The notes: generated by a model not told the origin, from the sequence alone. A DNA stretch of 39,931 nt from Bacteroidota bacterium (GCA_023409975.1 JAEYQO010000112.1:1-39931); one strand, 5' to 3'; positions 30,595 to 39,524 are shown, counted from the first letter of the stretch. Translations and numbers: made by a program.

Positions 30595-30945
30595 TTATTT
30601 TGCAAATGGGTAGTTCAACGGGTGTTCTGCTTCATGAAAAGAAATACAGATTACACTGGAATTGGGCGAACCCATAGATATCTTGATGTAGATTTCAACA
30701 TCCTTCACATGTTTCCCAAACACCCAGAGGCTTGCGATACCGAAGAGTTTGTCATCCAGCGGGCCTTGACAAAAGTCCACTACTTCCAAACGTTCTATTA
30801 TTTTCCTTCTCTTCTCCCAGGTCAGTTCCAGATTTAAAAGGGCTTGTGTATTCTTAGCCCTCTCATCCCGGAAGAGAATCTGGAACACGCTCATTTTCAT
30901 CTTGAATTCTTCCAGAAACTGCCTGACTTCTTCAGGGGTCGTCAT
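30595..30945 (-). CDS. MqsR-like toxin of a type II toxin-antitoxin pair
   Basis: A 116-residue basic protein. The arrangement LEVVDFCQGPLDD followed by LWVFGKHVKDVEIYIKI and VICISFHEAEHPLNYPF parallels the second half of MqsR (DFY, then a VYLKI strand, then a VSFK strand), with an extra N-terminal helix pair (FLEEFKMKM and RAKNTQALLNL). Toxin-first gene order with an MqsA-like partner supports an mRNA-interferase role. The gene ends seven bases before the partner ATG (overlapping it if the TTG start is used). A TAGGTTTG box lies 25 bases upstream. Homology is read from pattern, so the exact family is moderately certain. Confidence 0.72.
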   Translation of the reverse strand: MTTPEEVRQFLEEFKMKMSVFQILFRDERAKNTQALLNLELTWEKRRKIIERLEVVDFCQGPLDDKLFGIASLWVFGKHVKDVEIYIKISMGSPNSSVICISFHEAEHPLNYPFAK

Positions 30946-30970
30946 GATAGAGTGTTAGCGGTTATAGTTG

Positions 30971-30978
30971 CAAACCTA
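30971..30978 (-). promoter_or_regulatory. Bacteroidota -7 box TAGGTTTG of the toxin-antitoxin operon
   Basis: Exact TAnnTTTG on the minus strand, 25 bases before the toxin ATG at 30945. Confidence 0.45.
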
Positions 30979-31071
30979 ACTTTTTTAATGATTTTTACAA
31001 CGATAAAGTTGAATATTTTGTTGCCTGAAATCAGTAGATGAACCCTTTGCAGGTCCTCTGGACGCCAACGC

Positions 31072-31099
31072 GACCAGCTGATTAAGAGTCAGCTGCTCT
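31072..31099 (-). pseudogene. tRNA-Lys(CTT) fragment (anticodon arm only)
   Basis: Read on the minus strand, AGAGCAGCTGACTCTTAATC and the bases after it reproduce the 3' part of the D arm and the complete anticodon arm of a typical bacterial tRNA-Lys: a CAGCTGA/TCAGCTG stem and a seven-base loop with anticodon CTT, then GGTC. The flanks do not continue as acceptor, D-loop or T-arm, so it cannot be a working tRNA. It lies about 125 bases upstream of the toxin-antitoxin operon. Confidence 0.55.
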
Positions 31100-31167
31100 T
31101 CGATATTAACATGTTCAGGACAGGAATAGCATTGGTGAGTGCGTAACGCGAACCATCAACCATCAAC

Positions 31168-31716
31168 CTATTCTTCCTCCGATAGCCCCTCCCCCAGTTC
31201 GCCTCTTAAAGCCTTCAATAACAGCTCGGTGTGTTGTGGCACATCCGGAATTACTACATTCAAGTCTTTATCAAGCATGATCTCAACCGGCACGCCGAAT
31301 GAATATTTCCCTTTGAGAATCTCATTAGTTTTTTCTTTACCCAGCAATTCGATTAAGAACGCTCTGATTTCCATTCTGTCGTCGAGCGGAAACCCGGTAC
31401 CAGGATGTCTCAGCGTAGAAAATTCAGACGAATCGAATTCCGGGATGTCAATGGGTTTAACCCCCGATGCGTACACCAGTAAAATCCTGTAAGGAAGATC
31501 TGATGCCCGAATAGAGTCAAGAGCTGGACGATAAACTCTCGATAAAACGCTCCTGGAAGCAGAACACCAGGAGGTCCAGAAATACAGGATGGTTCTCTCA
31601 TTGCTGGCGACAACAGACTTGGTTTCTTCAACTGTAAGGCCGTTCGAATTGACTTTTCCGTTACCACAAGCAAACAGTAGAACCAGTAAGATTAGGAAAC
31701 ACCTCATATGAGACAT
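31168..31716 (-). CDS. Thioredoxin-like lipoprotein with CxxS active site
   Basis: A 182-residue lipoprotein; the signal ends LLFACGN. A thioredoxin fold is suggested by TILYFWTSWCSASRSVLSRV near residue 43, where the usual CxxC is CSAS, and by GVPVEIMLDKDLNVV with the cis-Pro-type GVPV near residue 141. The single Cys would suit a thiol-binding or mixed-disulfide role rather than full dithiol chemistry. Two ATGs (31716 and 31707) are possible starts. The gene sits between the tRNA-fragment region and PBP1A, with AACCATC repeats touching its 3' end (31151-31168). Confidence 0.78.
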   Translation of the reverse strand: MSHMRCFLILLVLLFACGNGKVNSNGLTVEETKSVVASNERTILYFWTSWCSASRSVLSRVYRPALDSIRASDLPYRILLVYASGVKPIDIPEFDSSEFSTLRHPGTGFPLDDRMEIRAFLIELLGKEKTNEILKGKYSFGVPVEIMLDKDLNVVIPDVPQHTELLLKALRGELGEGLSEEE

Positions 31717-31951
31717 AAGAATTGGAAACTACACAAGCTACCCCAGAACTCCAACTGACCCCATCTTGTTCCGGAGTCATAGCTGCTACCTCTCTATAGG
31801 GTCCGCACAAAAGAATGCCGAAAAAAAAGGCTGCACGATTAACCTGCTGCAAAATGCAGGGCACCATCAACAATTAACTACCAACCATCAACCAAATCCT
31901 AAAACTCCTTATAAAACACCCACTAACCACTCATGACTAACTACTAAATAT

Positions 31952-31959
31952 TACCTTTG
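31952..31959 (+). promoter_or_regulatory. Bacteroidota -7 box TACCTTTG, nearly leaderless, for PBP1A
   Basis: Exact TAnnTTTG ending four bases before the ATG at 31964. The upstream 90 bases are AC-rich with AACCATC-like repeats (31861-31950) and show no clear -33 element. Confidence 0.5.
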
Positions 31960-31963
31960 TTCA

Positions 31964-34294
31964 ATGGCTCAGCAAAGGGAAGATAAAGAATCCGCAAGGC
32001 TCCAACATATAAGAGAACATAAGCATAAACGGAAACCCACAAGGAAATCCATCAAGATCCTGTGGCGACTGTTCTGGATCGGCATCATCGCCTTCAATCT
32101 CATTATCATCATGATCAATTTCGGGCTCCTTGGCTACATGCCTTCCATGAAGGAACTCGAAAACCCCAGCAGCGCACTCTCCTCCGAAGTGCTGGCCTCT
32201 GACGGCACCATCATCGGCAGGTACTATATACAGGACCGCTCCAACAGTAAGTATGATGAAATTTCACAGAACATCTTTAATGCCCTTCTAGCCACAGAGG
32301 ACGTCCGGTTTCATGAACACTCCGGTATCGACGGTCAGGCGGTCATGCGCGCGATCATCTTCCTTGGCAAGGAAGGGGGTGGCAGCACGATCACCCAACA
32401 ATTGGCCAAAAACCTCTTCCCGCGTCGCAACCAGAATATCTTTACCCTACCCTTCATCAAACTGAAGGAATGGGTGCTGGCCGTAAAGCTGGAACGTAAT
32501 CTGACCAAACACGAGATCATTACGCTTTACCTCAATACGGTCCCCTTCGGCGATAATGTGTACGGGATCAAGAATGCCTCGCTTACGTTCTACAACAAAC
32601 TGCCATCCGAGGTTTCCATCGATGAGGCAGCAGTGCTCATCGGCATGCTCAAGGCCAATACCTACTATAATCCGCGCCGTAATCCTCAAAATGCCACCAG
32701 AAGAAGAAATGTTGTGCTGAGTCAGATGTCTAAATATGGCTTCATCTCAGGAGCAGAGGCCGACAAGCTGATGAAGAAACCCATCAAACTGGACTACCAC
32801 AAACTCGACTATCACGAGGGTATGGCCCCCTACTTCCGTCAGGAACTTGAACAGGAAGTAAAAAAGATTCTCAAGGATATCGATAAGCCCAATAGCAATG
32901 AGAACTACGATATCTATAAAGATGGTCTGAAGATATATACCACGCTTGATCCAAAAATGCAGCAGTATGCAGAACAGGCGGTGGAACAGCACCTGAGAGA
33001 ACTGCAGAAGCAGTTTAAAGCTCAAACCGGCTATAACGACGGAAGTATCTGGAACAAAGACCCTTATAAATCAGAACTCAACAGGGCGATCAAACAATTA
33101 GGTCGGTACAAGGCCCTGAAAGAAGAGGGACTCTCCGAAACAGAGATTATGAAGGAGCTGAACAAGCCTGTCGATATGGAAGTTTTCGCCTGGAACAAGA
33201 AGCGCGAAATCGACACCACCATGAGCCCCATCGATTCCCTGAAGTATATGAAAATGTTTCTCCAGGCCGGCTTTATGGCTATGGATCCGTTCACCGGCGA
33301 CGTAAAAGCATGGGTGGGTGGTATCGACCACACTTATTTCCAGTTCGACCACGTCAACATCGGCACAAAAAGGCAGGTGGGCTCAACCATAAAACCACTG
33401 CTCTATACACTCGCCATCGACAGTGGCTTCGATCCCTGCGGCTCGGTGTCCACTTCACCACAGTCGTTCCCGGGCTTTAAGCCGGATCCGTATGATGCCG
33501 GCGGAACAGAGGAAGGCCCGATACCCATGCGTACAGCGCTTGCAAAATCGATCAACAACGCAGCACTCTACCTTCTCAACCAGGTGGGCATCAATGCTTT
33601 TGTAGATTTTGCGCAGCGAACAGGCATCACCAGCAAGATGGATAAAGTACCGTCTATCGCCCTCGGTGTTTCTGATATTTCACTCTACGAAATGCTCTGG
33701 TCTTATACAATGTTCCCCACCCTGGGCATGAATACCAAACCGGTTTTTATTACCAAGATCGAAGATAAGAACGGCAACCTGATCAAGAGTTTTGTACCCC
33801 AGCAAAAGGAGCTGATCAACGCCCGTACAGCCTACAAGGTCGTGAAGATGATGCAGGGTGTGGTGGACAATGGTACTGCAGGACGGTTGAAATGGATGTA
33901 TGGCCTGCAAGGTGATATTGCTGGTAAGACGGGTACGACCAATAATCAGGCAGATGCCTGGTTTATCGGTTACACACCACAGTTGCTGGCTGGTGTCTGG
34001 GTGGGCTGCGACGACCGTTATCTGCGCTTCAGGAGTCAGCGGCTGGGACAGGGCTCAGCGGCCGCACTCCCGGTCTGGGCCTATTTCATGAAAAAAGTTT
34101 TTGCCGATAAAACACTGGGCATTGAGTCTTCCGCAAATTTCAATGTACCTGAAGGCTTCAGGGACTGTGAATTCTACGATCCGGTGAGCCTTGAACGATC
34201 GGAAACCATTCCGAACGGCACTATCGAGGAAAACATGCCGGATGAATCCATCATCGAGCCGGTGCCGGTAATACCGAATGAAGAATGGGAATAA
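31964..34294 (+). CDS. mrcA: Bifunctional penicillin-binding protein 1A
   Basis: A 776-residue class A PBP that polymerises and cross-links peptidoglycan. A basic cytoplasmic tail is followed by one membrane anchor (about 36-57). The GT51 glycosyltransferase domain (about 80-260) shows the catalytic EDVRFHEHSG near residue 110 and GGSTITQQLAKNLF near 141. The transpeptidase domain (about 430-720) has the SxxK motif STIK with S473, the SIN motif in AKSINNAALYL near 527, and KTGTT near 654. The length is usual for the family. The HD-hydrolase gene begins 15 bases downstream, so the two are probably co-transcribed. Confidence 0.96.
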   Translation: MAQQREDKESARLQHIREHKHKRKPTRKSIKILWRLFWIGIIAFNLIIIMINFGLLGYMPSMKELENPSSALSSEVLASDGTIIGRYYIQDRSNSKYDEISQNIFNALLATEDVRFHEHSGIDGQAVMRAIIFLGKEGGGSTITQQLAKNLFPRRNQNIFTLPFIKLKEWVLAVKLERNLTKHEIITLYLNTVPFGDNVYGIKNASLTFYNKLPSEVSIDEAAVLIGMLKANTYYNPRRNPQNATRRRNVVLSQMSKYGFISGAEADKLMKKPIKLDYHKLDYHEGMAPYFRQELEQEVKKILKDIDKPNSNENYDIYKDGLKIYTTLDPKMQQYAEQAVEQHLRELQKQFKAQTGYNDGSIWNKDPYKSELNRAIKQLGRYKALKEEGLSETEIMKELNKPVDMEVFAWNKKREIDTTMSPIDSLKYMKMFLQAGFMAMDPFTGDVKAWVGGIDHTYFQFDHVNIGTKRQVGSTIKPLLYTLAIDSGFDPCGSVSTSPQSFPGFKPDPYDAGGTEEGPIPMRTALAKSINNAALYLLNQVGINAFVDFAQRTGITSKMDKVPSIALGVSDISLYEMLWSYTMFPTLGMNTKPVFITKIEDKNGNLIKSFVPQQKELINARTAYKVVKMMQGVVDNGTAGRLKWMYGLQGDIAGKTGTTNNQADAWFIGYTPQLLAGVWVGCDDRYLRFRSQRLGQGSAAALPVWAYFMKKVFADKTLGIESSANFNVPEGFRDCEFYDPVSLERSETIPNGTIEENMPDESIIEPVPVIPNEEWE

Positions 34295-34309
34295 GTCCCG
34301 CAGACTGGA

Positions 34310-35527
34310 ATGAAGATAAAAGCGAAGATTATTAACGACCCGGTCTATGGTTTTATCAGGTTTCCGGAACCGGAACTGATGCGGATCATAGAGCATCCCT
34401 GGTTTCAAAGACTCAGGCATATCCGTCAGATGGGCATGGCCCACCTCGTTTATCCCGGAGCCACTCACACACGTTTCCATCACTCACTTGGCGCCTGTCA
34501 TTTAATGGAACAGGCGCTGGATGTGCTGAAACTTAAGGGCGTTGATGTTTCCAAAGAAGATTGCCTGGCGGCCCGGATCGCCATCCTGCTCCACGATATC
34601 GGCCACGGTCCCTTTTCACACGCGCTGGAACACTCGCTGGTTCAGGGATTACAGCACGAAACAATCTCCGGTTTGATCATGCGGGCGCTCAATCGCCAGT
34701 TCAATGGGATACTGGAAAATGCCCTACATGTCTTCGACCAGGAATACCCGCATCGCTACCTGCACCAGCTTGTATCCAGTCAACTGGATGTAGACCGGAT
34801 GGACTACCTCAATCGCGACAGTTTTTATACCGGTGTATCAGAAGGGGTTATTGGATATGATCGTATTCTTCAAATGCTGACGGTAGTTGACGGATCGTTG
34901 ATGGTGGAGGAGAAAGCCGTACACTCCGTGGAGAAGTTTATCATCGCTAGACGGCTGATGTACTGGCAGGTCTATCTCCACAAAACCGTCCTCGGTGCGG
35001 AGCAGCTTCTTGTAAACATTCTGAAAAGAGCCCGGGAACTGGCGGCTGCGGGAGCCAGCCTCTTCAGCACTCCTGCTTTGGGATATTTTCTTTACGGTGC
35101 TATCAGCACGATCGATTTTGAGCAGGACCCGCACCACCTCGAGCAATTCTGTAAACTGGATGATTCCGATGTGCTGGCAAGCATCAAGGTTTGGCAAAAC
35201 CATGAAGACAAGGTGCTGTCAATGCTTTGCAGGATGCTGATGAACCGCAGGCTCTATAAAACTGTCATCAGTTCCGGACCACTGGAAGAACTGCTGGAAG
35301 AAAAGCGAACGGCCTTGATCAAAGCCGGCTATGACAGGGAGTCGGTTGCCTACTTCGCCTTCACCGGTACCACTTCCAACAATACTTATGATACGGAAGA
35401 TGAACGGATCACCCTGGCTATGAAGAATGGTACAACCTGCGATATATCAGCCGTTGAGAATGCACTGGTAAACCAGGCACTTGCCAGACCCGTACATAAA
35501 AACTACATTTGCTTCGTTCAGCCCTGA
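34310..35527 (+). CDS. HD-domain phosphohydrolase (dGTPase-like family)
   Basis: A 405-residue soluble protein. HD-domain metal ligands appear in HTRFHHSLGACHLME near residue 50, LLHDIGHGPFSHALEHS near 93 and SSQLDVDRMDYLNRDSFYTG near 159, the signature of the SAMHD1/dGTPase-like group. Members hydrolyse dNTPs or other nucleotides; the exact substrate of this Bacteroidota version is not established. It lies directly after PBP1A and is followed by a terminator-like hairpin. Confidence 0.9.
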   Translation: MKIKAKIINDPVYGFIRFPEPELMRIIEHPWFQRLRHIRQMGMAHLVYPGATHTRFHHSLGACHLMEQALDVLKLKGVDVSKEDCLAARIAILLHDIGHGPFSHALEHSLVQGLQHETISGLIMRALNRQFNGILENALHVFDQEYPHRYLHQLVSSQLDVDRMDYLNRDSFYTGVSEGVIGYDRILQMLTVVDGSLMVEEKAVHSVEKFIIARRLMYWQVYLHKTVLGAEQLLVNILKRARELAAAGASLFSTPALGYFLYGAISTIDFEQDPHHLEQFCKLDDSDVLASIKVWQNHEDKVLSMLCRMLMNRRLYKTVISSGPLEELLEEKRTALIKAGYDRESVAYFAFTGTTSNNTYDTEDERITLAMKNGTTCDISAVENALVNQALARPVHKNYICFVQP

Positions 35528-35537
35528 TCTGAGGGAG

Positions 35538-35575
35538 GTGCCCATCCCTTGGGCACTCACCACTCTTTTTGGGCA
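35538..35575 (+). terminator. Terminator-like hairpin after the HD gene
   Basis: A six-base GTGCCC/GGGCAC stem (35538-35543 and 35551-35556) with a seven-base loop starts 11 bases after the stop and is followed after 13 bases by a short T tract. The stem is short, so termination may be partial. Confidence 0.45.
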
Positions 35576-35598
35576 GAAAGCCGTAATACATCAATTAC

Positions 35599-36669
35599 AT
35601 GCAGTTCACAGCGCTACAAATAGCCACGCTCATTAAGGGGAAAATAGAAGGAGACCCGGAGGCAAAGGTGAGTCAGGTCGCAAAAATCGAAGAGGCTACG
35701 GATGGTTGCCTCAGCTTTGTGGCCAATCCAAAGTATGAGGAATTCCTCTACGAATCGAAGGCATCCATTATCATCGTCAATGAATCACTGCAACTGGAAC
35801 AGCCGGTTACCACCACCTTGATACGGGTAAAAGATGCCTACAGTGCATTCGCTTTTCTGCTGGAGAAGTATAATGAGATCATGTCCCGGAGCGGCAAACA
35901 CGGCATTGAACAACCATCCTATGTCTCGAAAACGGCATCAATGGGTAAGGATGTCTATATAGGCGCCTTTACTTATATAGGTGAGAATGTGATCATCGGT
36001 GACAACGTCAGGATATTTCCCGGATGCTATATCGGCGATAATGTCGTTATTAATGAAGATTCCAGGTTATATGCCGGTGTAAAGATCTATGATGGCTGTT
36101 CCGTCGGCTGCCGAGTGGTGATCCACTCCGGTGCCGTGATCGGAGGAGATGGTTTTGGATTTGCACCACAGAAGGACGGCTCTTATAAAAAGGTGCCTCA
36201 GATAGGGAATGTGATCATAGAAGACGATGTAGAGATCGGAGCAAATACAACGATCGATCGCGCAACGATGGGATCGACTTTCATCCGTCGCGGTGTGAAA
36301 CTGGACAATCTGATCCAGATCGCACATAATGTCGACGTTGGAGAAAACACCGCTATCGCTGCCCAAACTGGCGTTTCGGGCAGCACCAAAGTCGGAAAAA
36401 ACTGTATTATAGGAGGTCAGGTAGGTATGGTAGGACATATCCATATCGCCGATGGCACGAGGATCAATGCCCAGAGTGGTTTGTCCAAATCTGTAACTTC
36501 AGCCAATTCTACCCTGAATGGAACTCCCGCATTCGATTATAAAAGTTCTCTGAAAAGTCAGGCAATTTTTAGAAATTTGCCCGAATTACATCAGCGTCTT
36601 CTGAAGCTGGAAGAGACTATTGCGGAACTTACAGCTTTGTTAAACCAAAATATTTCAGTCAACAAGTGA
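35599..36669 (+). CDS. lpxD: UDP-3-O-(3-hydroxyacyl)glucosamine N-acyltransferase
   Basis: A 356-residue enzyme of lipid A synthesis that adds the second acyl chain to UDP-3-O-acylglucosamine. The N-terminal domain (1-100) contains CLSFVANPKYEEFLYES, followed by a left-handed beta-helix of hexapeptide repeats (about 105-320) with the catalytic His region QIAHNVDVGENTAIAAQTG, and a C-terminal helix (LPELHQRLLKLEETI). The length fits the family. Its stop overlaps the lpxC/fabZ start by four bases. Confidence 0.97.
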   Translation: MQFTALQIATLIKGKIEGDPEAKVSQVAKIEEATDGCLSFVANPKYEEFLYESKASIIIVNESLQLEQPVTTTLIRVKDAYSAFAFLLEKYNEIMSRSGKHGIEQPSYVSKTASMGKDVYIGAFTYIGENVIIGDNVRIFPGCYIGDNVVINEDSRLYAGVKIYDGCSVGCRVVIHSGAVIGGDGFGFAPQKDGSYKKVPQIGNVIIEDDVEIGANTTIDRATMGSTFIRRGVKLDNLIQIAHNVDVGENTAIAAQTGVSGSTKVGKNCIIGGQVGMVGHIHIADGTRINAQSGLSKSVTSANSTLNGTPAFDYKSSLKSQAIFRNLPELHQRLLKLEETIAELTALLNQNISVNK

Positions 36670-38129
36670 GTATAGCTACGTTACCTGAATCAGAAGCCAG
36701 GATAAAAAATTGTGACATCGTGCAGCAGACTGCCCAGAATCAACAGACGCTAAAAGGAACTGTGACACTCTCAGGTGTGGGACTCCATACCGGTCGGGAG
36801 GTGATCATGACGCTGAAACCAGCCAACCCTGGCTATGGTATCCGCTTTCAGCGGATCGACCTGCCCGAAAAGCCTATCGTGAAGGCAGATGCCGATCTCG
36901 TTACAGATACATCAAGGGGAACCACCCTCGAATATAATGGAGCAAGGGTCAGCACCATCGAACACCTGCTGGCGGCACTTGTGGGAATGAGTGTAGATAA
37001 CGTACTCATTGAACTGAACGGCCCTGAAGTTCCGATCATGGATGGCAGCGCAAAGGAATTTATCGAAGCCATCGATAGTGTAGGTGTACAGGAACAGGAG
37101 GCTAAACGGATCGTTTATGCCATCGACCAGAACATCCACTATTTTGATCCTGTCAAGAATGTAGAGATGCTGGCTGTTCCTTCAAGTGAATACCAGATCA
37201 CCACGCTGATCGACTTCAACTCTCCCGTTCTCGGAACACAGCACGCCACACTGAAGCATATCTCTGAGTTCCGCGACGAAATAGCCCCCTGTCGCACTTT
37301 CTGCTTTCTTCATGAACTGGAATACCTGCTGGATAATAACCTGATCAAAGGCGGCGATGTCAGTAATGCCATCGTAGTCGTTGATAAAGTGGTGAGCGGT
37401 CCGGAACTGGAACGCCTCGCTAAGGTGTTTAACAAACAAAAGATCGAGGTAAAGCACGAGGGCATCCTCAATAATATTCAACTCCACTTCCCCAACGAAC
37501 CAGCCAGACATAAACTGCTGGATGTGGTAGGCGATCTGGCACTGGTAGGGCATCCAATCAAAGCACATATTATCGCCAACCGTCCCGGACATGCTTCAAA
37601 CGTGGAGTTTGCCAAAAGGATCAAGCAGTATATCAAACGTAACAAACACCTGTCGGATGTACCTCAATACGATCCGAACCAGCAGGCGATCTACGATATC
37701 AGTCATATCGAAAAATCACTGCCGCATAAATACCCTTTCCTTCTCGTTGACAAGATCATCGAGCTGAGTGATAGTCATGTGGTAGGGATCAAGAATGTCA
37801 CCTTCAACGAGCAGTATTTCCAGGGCCATTTTCCAGGAAACCCGGTGATGCCAGGCGTGCTTCAGATCGAAGCGTTAGCCCAGGCAGGTGGCATCCTGGC
37901 TTTGAACAACTATAGCGATCCGCAGAACTACGACACCTACTTTATTAAAATAGATAAAGCAAGATTCAAACATAAAGTAGTTCCGGGTGATACACTCATC
38001 CTGAAACTGGAACTGCTCAACCCCATCCGCAGGGGGATCTGTGAGATGAAGGGAACTGCCTATGTGGGTAATAAACTGGCAACTGAGGCTGAGCTTGTTG
38101 CCCAAATAATCCCAAAAGACAAAAAATGA
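36666..38129 (+). CDS. lpxC-fabZ: Bifunctional LpxC deacetylase / FabZ dehydratase
   Basis: A 487-residue fusion typical of Bacteroidota. The LpxC part (about 28-330) removes acetyl from UDP-3-O-acyl-GlcNAc; zinc ligands and catalytic residues are in STIEHLLAALVGM near residue 97 and LHFPNEPARHKLLDVVGDLAL near 276. The FabZ part (about 345-487) dehydrates 3-hydroxyacyl-ACP, with the catalytic His in QGHFPGNPVMPGVLQIEALA. The start is a GTG overlapping the lpxD stop; no ATG lies before the first conserved strand, and the 20-residue leader is of low complexity. The lpxA ATG overlaps its stop. The fusion couples lipid A and fatty acid synthesis. Confidence 0.97.
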   Translation: MSIATLPESEARIKNCDIVQQTAQNQQTLKGTVTLSGVGLHTGREVIMTLKPANPGYGIRFQRIDLPEKPIVKADADLVTDTSRGTTLEYNGARVSTIEHLLAALVGMSVDNVLIELNGPEVPIMDGSAKEFIEAIDSVGVQEQEAKRIVYAIDQNIHYFDPVKNVEMLAVPSSEYQITTLIDFNSPVLGTQHATLKHISEFRDEIAPCRTFCFLHELEYLLDNNLIKGGDVSNAIVVVDKVVSGPELERLAKVFNKQKIEVKHEGILNNIQLHFPNEPARHKLLDVVGDLALVGHPIKAHIIANRPGHASNVEFAKRIKQYIKRNKHLSDVPQYDPNQQAIYDISHIEKSLPHKYPFLLVDKIIELSDSHVVGIKNVTFNEQYFQGHFPGNPVMPGVLQIEALAQAGGILALNNYSDPQNYDTYFIKIDKARFKHKVVPGDTLILKLELLNPIRRGICEMKGTAYVGNKLATEAELVAQIIPKDKK

Positions 38130-38923
38130 TTCACCCCCTTACGTATATACACCCGGACGCAAAGATTGGTCCGAATGTAAAAATTGATCCCTTCACCACC
38201 ATTCACAGGAATGTAGAGATCGGTGAGGGCACCTGGATTGGTTCCAATGTAACTGTAATGGAGGGTGCCAGAATCGGTAAGAACTGTAAGATCTTCCCTA
38301 GCTCCGTAATTTCTGCAATTCCTCAGGATCTGAAGTTCAGGGGTGAAGAAACACACACGCTGATTGGCGATAACACGACCATCCGTGAGTGTGTAACCAT
38401 CAACAGGGGGACAAGCGATCGTAATCAGACTTCAATCGGCAATAATTGCCTGATCATGGCCTATTCTCACATCGCGCACGACTGCGAGATCGGCAATAAC
38501 TGTATCTTCTCTAACAATACAACGCTTGCCGGTCATATCACTGTCGGTGATAACGTGGTCCTGGCGGGTCTGACTGCCGTGCAACAATTCGTAAGGATCG
38601 GTTCATTCGCGTTTGTAACGGGTGGCTCACTGGTAAGAAAAGATGTCCCCCCATTCGTGAAGGCTGCCCGTGAGCCCCTTTCCTATGTGGGTGTGAACTC
38701 AGTGGGACTGAAACGCAGAGGCTTTTCACTGGAGAAGATCAATCATATCCTCGATATATACAGGATACTGTTCGTCAGGGGATATAACGTCTCGAAAGCA
38801 CTGAGCATCATAGAAACTGAAATTCCCGTATCTGACGAGCGGGACGAGATCATTACCTTCATTCGCGAAACCGGACGTGGCATCATGAAAGGCTATACCC
38901 GCCGCAATGAGGATCTCGCTTGA
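38126..38923 (+). CDS. lpxA: UDP-N-acetylglucosamine acyltransferase
   Basis: A 265-residue enzyme catalysing the first step of lipid A synthesis, transfer of a 3-hydroxyacyl chain to UDP-GlcNAc. A left-handed beta-helix of hexapeptide repeats fills residues 1-190. The catalytic His is in LIMAYSHIAHDCEIGNNC near residue 115, and INRGTSDRNQTSIG precedes it. The C-terminal helical domain (GLKRRGFSLEKINHILDIYR) is complete. Its ATG overlaps the lpxC/fabZ stop and its 3' end overlaps the following ABC gene by 17 bases. Confidence 0.97.
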   Translation: MIHPLTYIHPDAKIGPNVKIDPFTTIHRNVEIGEGTWIGSNVTVMEGARIGKNCKIFPSSVISAIPQDLKFRGEETHTLIGDNTTIRECVTINRGTSDRNQTSIGNNCLIMAYSHIAHDCEIGNNCIFSNNTTLAGHITVGDNVVLAGLTAVQQFVRIGSFAFVTGGSLVRKDVPPFVKAAREPLSYVGVNSVGLKRRGFSLEKINHILDIYRILFVRGYNVSKALSIIETEIPVSDERDEIITFIRETGRGIMKGYTRRNEDLA

Positions 38924-39524
38924 ACATATCAGCAAAAAATTTCAACGGCACTGGATCCTTAAGGAGCTGACGCTTCAATTGGAAACTCCCGACAGCATTG
39001 CTTTACTGGGCCCCAATGGCAGTGGTAAAAGCACTCTGCTCCGCATTATCGCGGCCATACAACCTCCCAGCAAAGGAAAGGTGATCTATGAGCGGGAAGG
39101 CAGATCCATTGAGCCCATGAAGGTGTTTCCCTTCATTTCGTTTGCCGCACCAGGCATGGAAATCATCGAAGAACTAACACTTACGGAGTTTTTCAGCTTT
39201 CACTTTCAATTCAAACGTCCTCTGGGCAACCGGAGTATACCAGATCTCATCCGTGAGATCGGCCTGGAGGAAGCCGCGTCGAGACCTATCGCTGACTATT
39301 CCTCCGGAATGAAGCAGCGGGTGAAACTGGCACAGGCCATCTTCGCAGACACGCCGGTACTCCTGCTCGATGAACCCTGCACCAATTTAGACCAGAAGGG
39401 GGTTGACCAGTACCGGCGCTGGATAGCAGATCATACATCCGGACGTATGGTTGTAGTGGCTTCTAACGACCCCAGGGAATATGATTTCTGTAAGCGTGTT
39501 ATGGACGTGACTGCTTATAAGTAG
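38907..39524 (+). CDS. Small stand-alone ABC ATPase
   Basis: A 205-residue ABC ATPase with Walker A GPNGSGKSTLL near residue 34, signature YSSGMKQRVKLAQ near 129 and Walker B LLLDEPCTNLD near 150. The small size and CcmA-like signature suggest a heme-exporter or similar family, but no permease lies next to it, so the partner is unknown. It starts inside the end of lpxA, so expression is linked to lipid A genes. In many Bacteroidota an ATPase of this kind follows lpxA, which supports a real operon. Confidence 0.9.
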   Translation: MRISLEHISKKFQRHWILKELTLQLETPDSIALLGPNGSGKSTLLRIIAAIQPPSKGKVIYEREGRSIEPMKVFPFISFAAPGMEIIEELTLTEFFSFHFQFKRPLGNRSIPDLIREIGLEEAASRPIADYSSGMKQRVKLAQAIFADTPVLLLDEPCTNLDQKGVDQYRRWIADHTSGRMVVVASNDPREYDFCKRVMDVTAYK

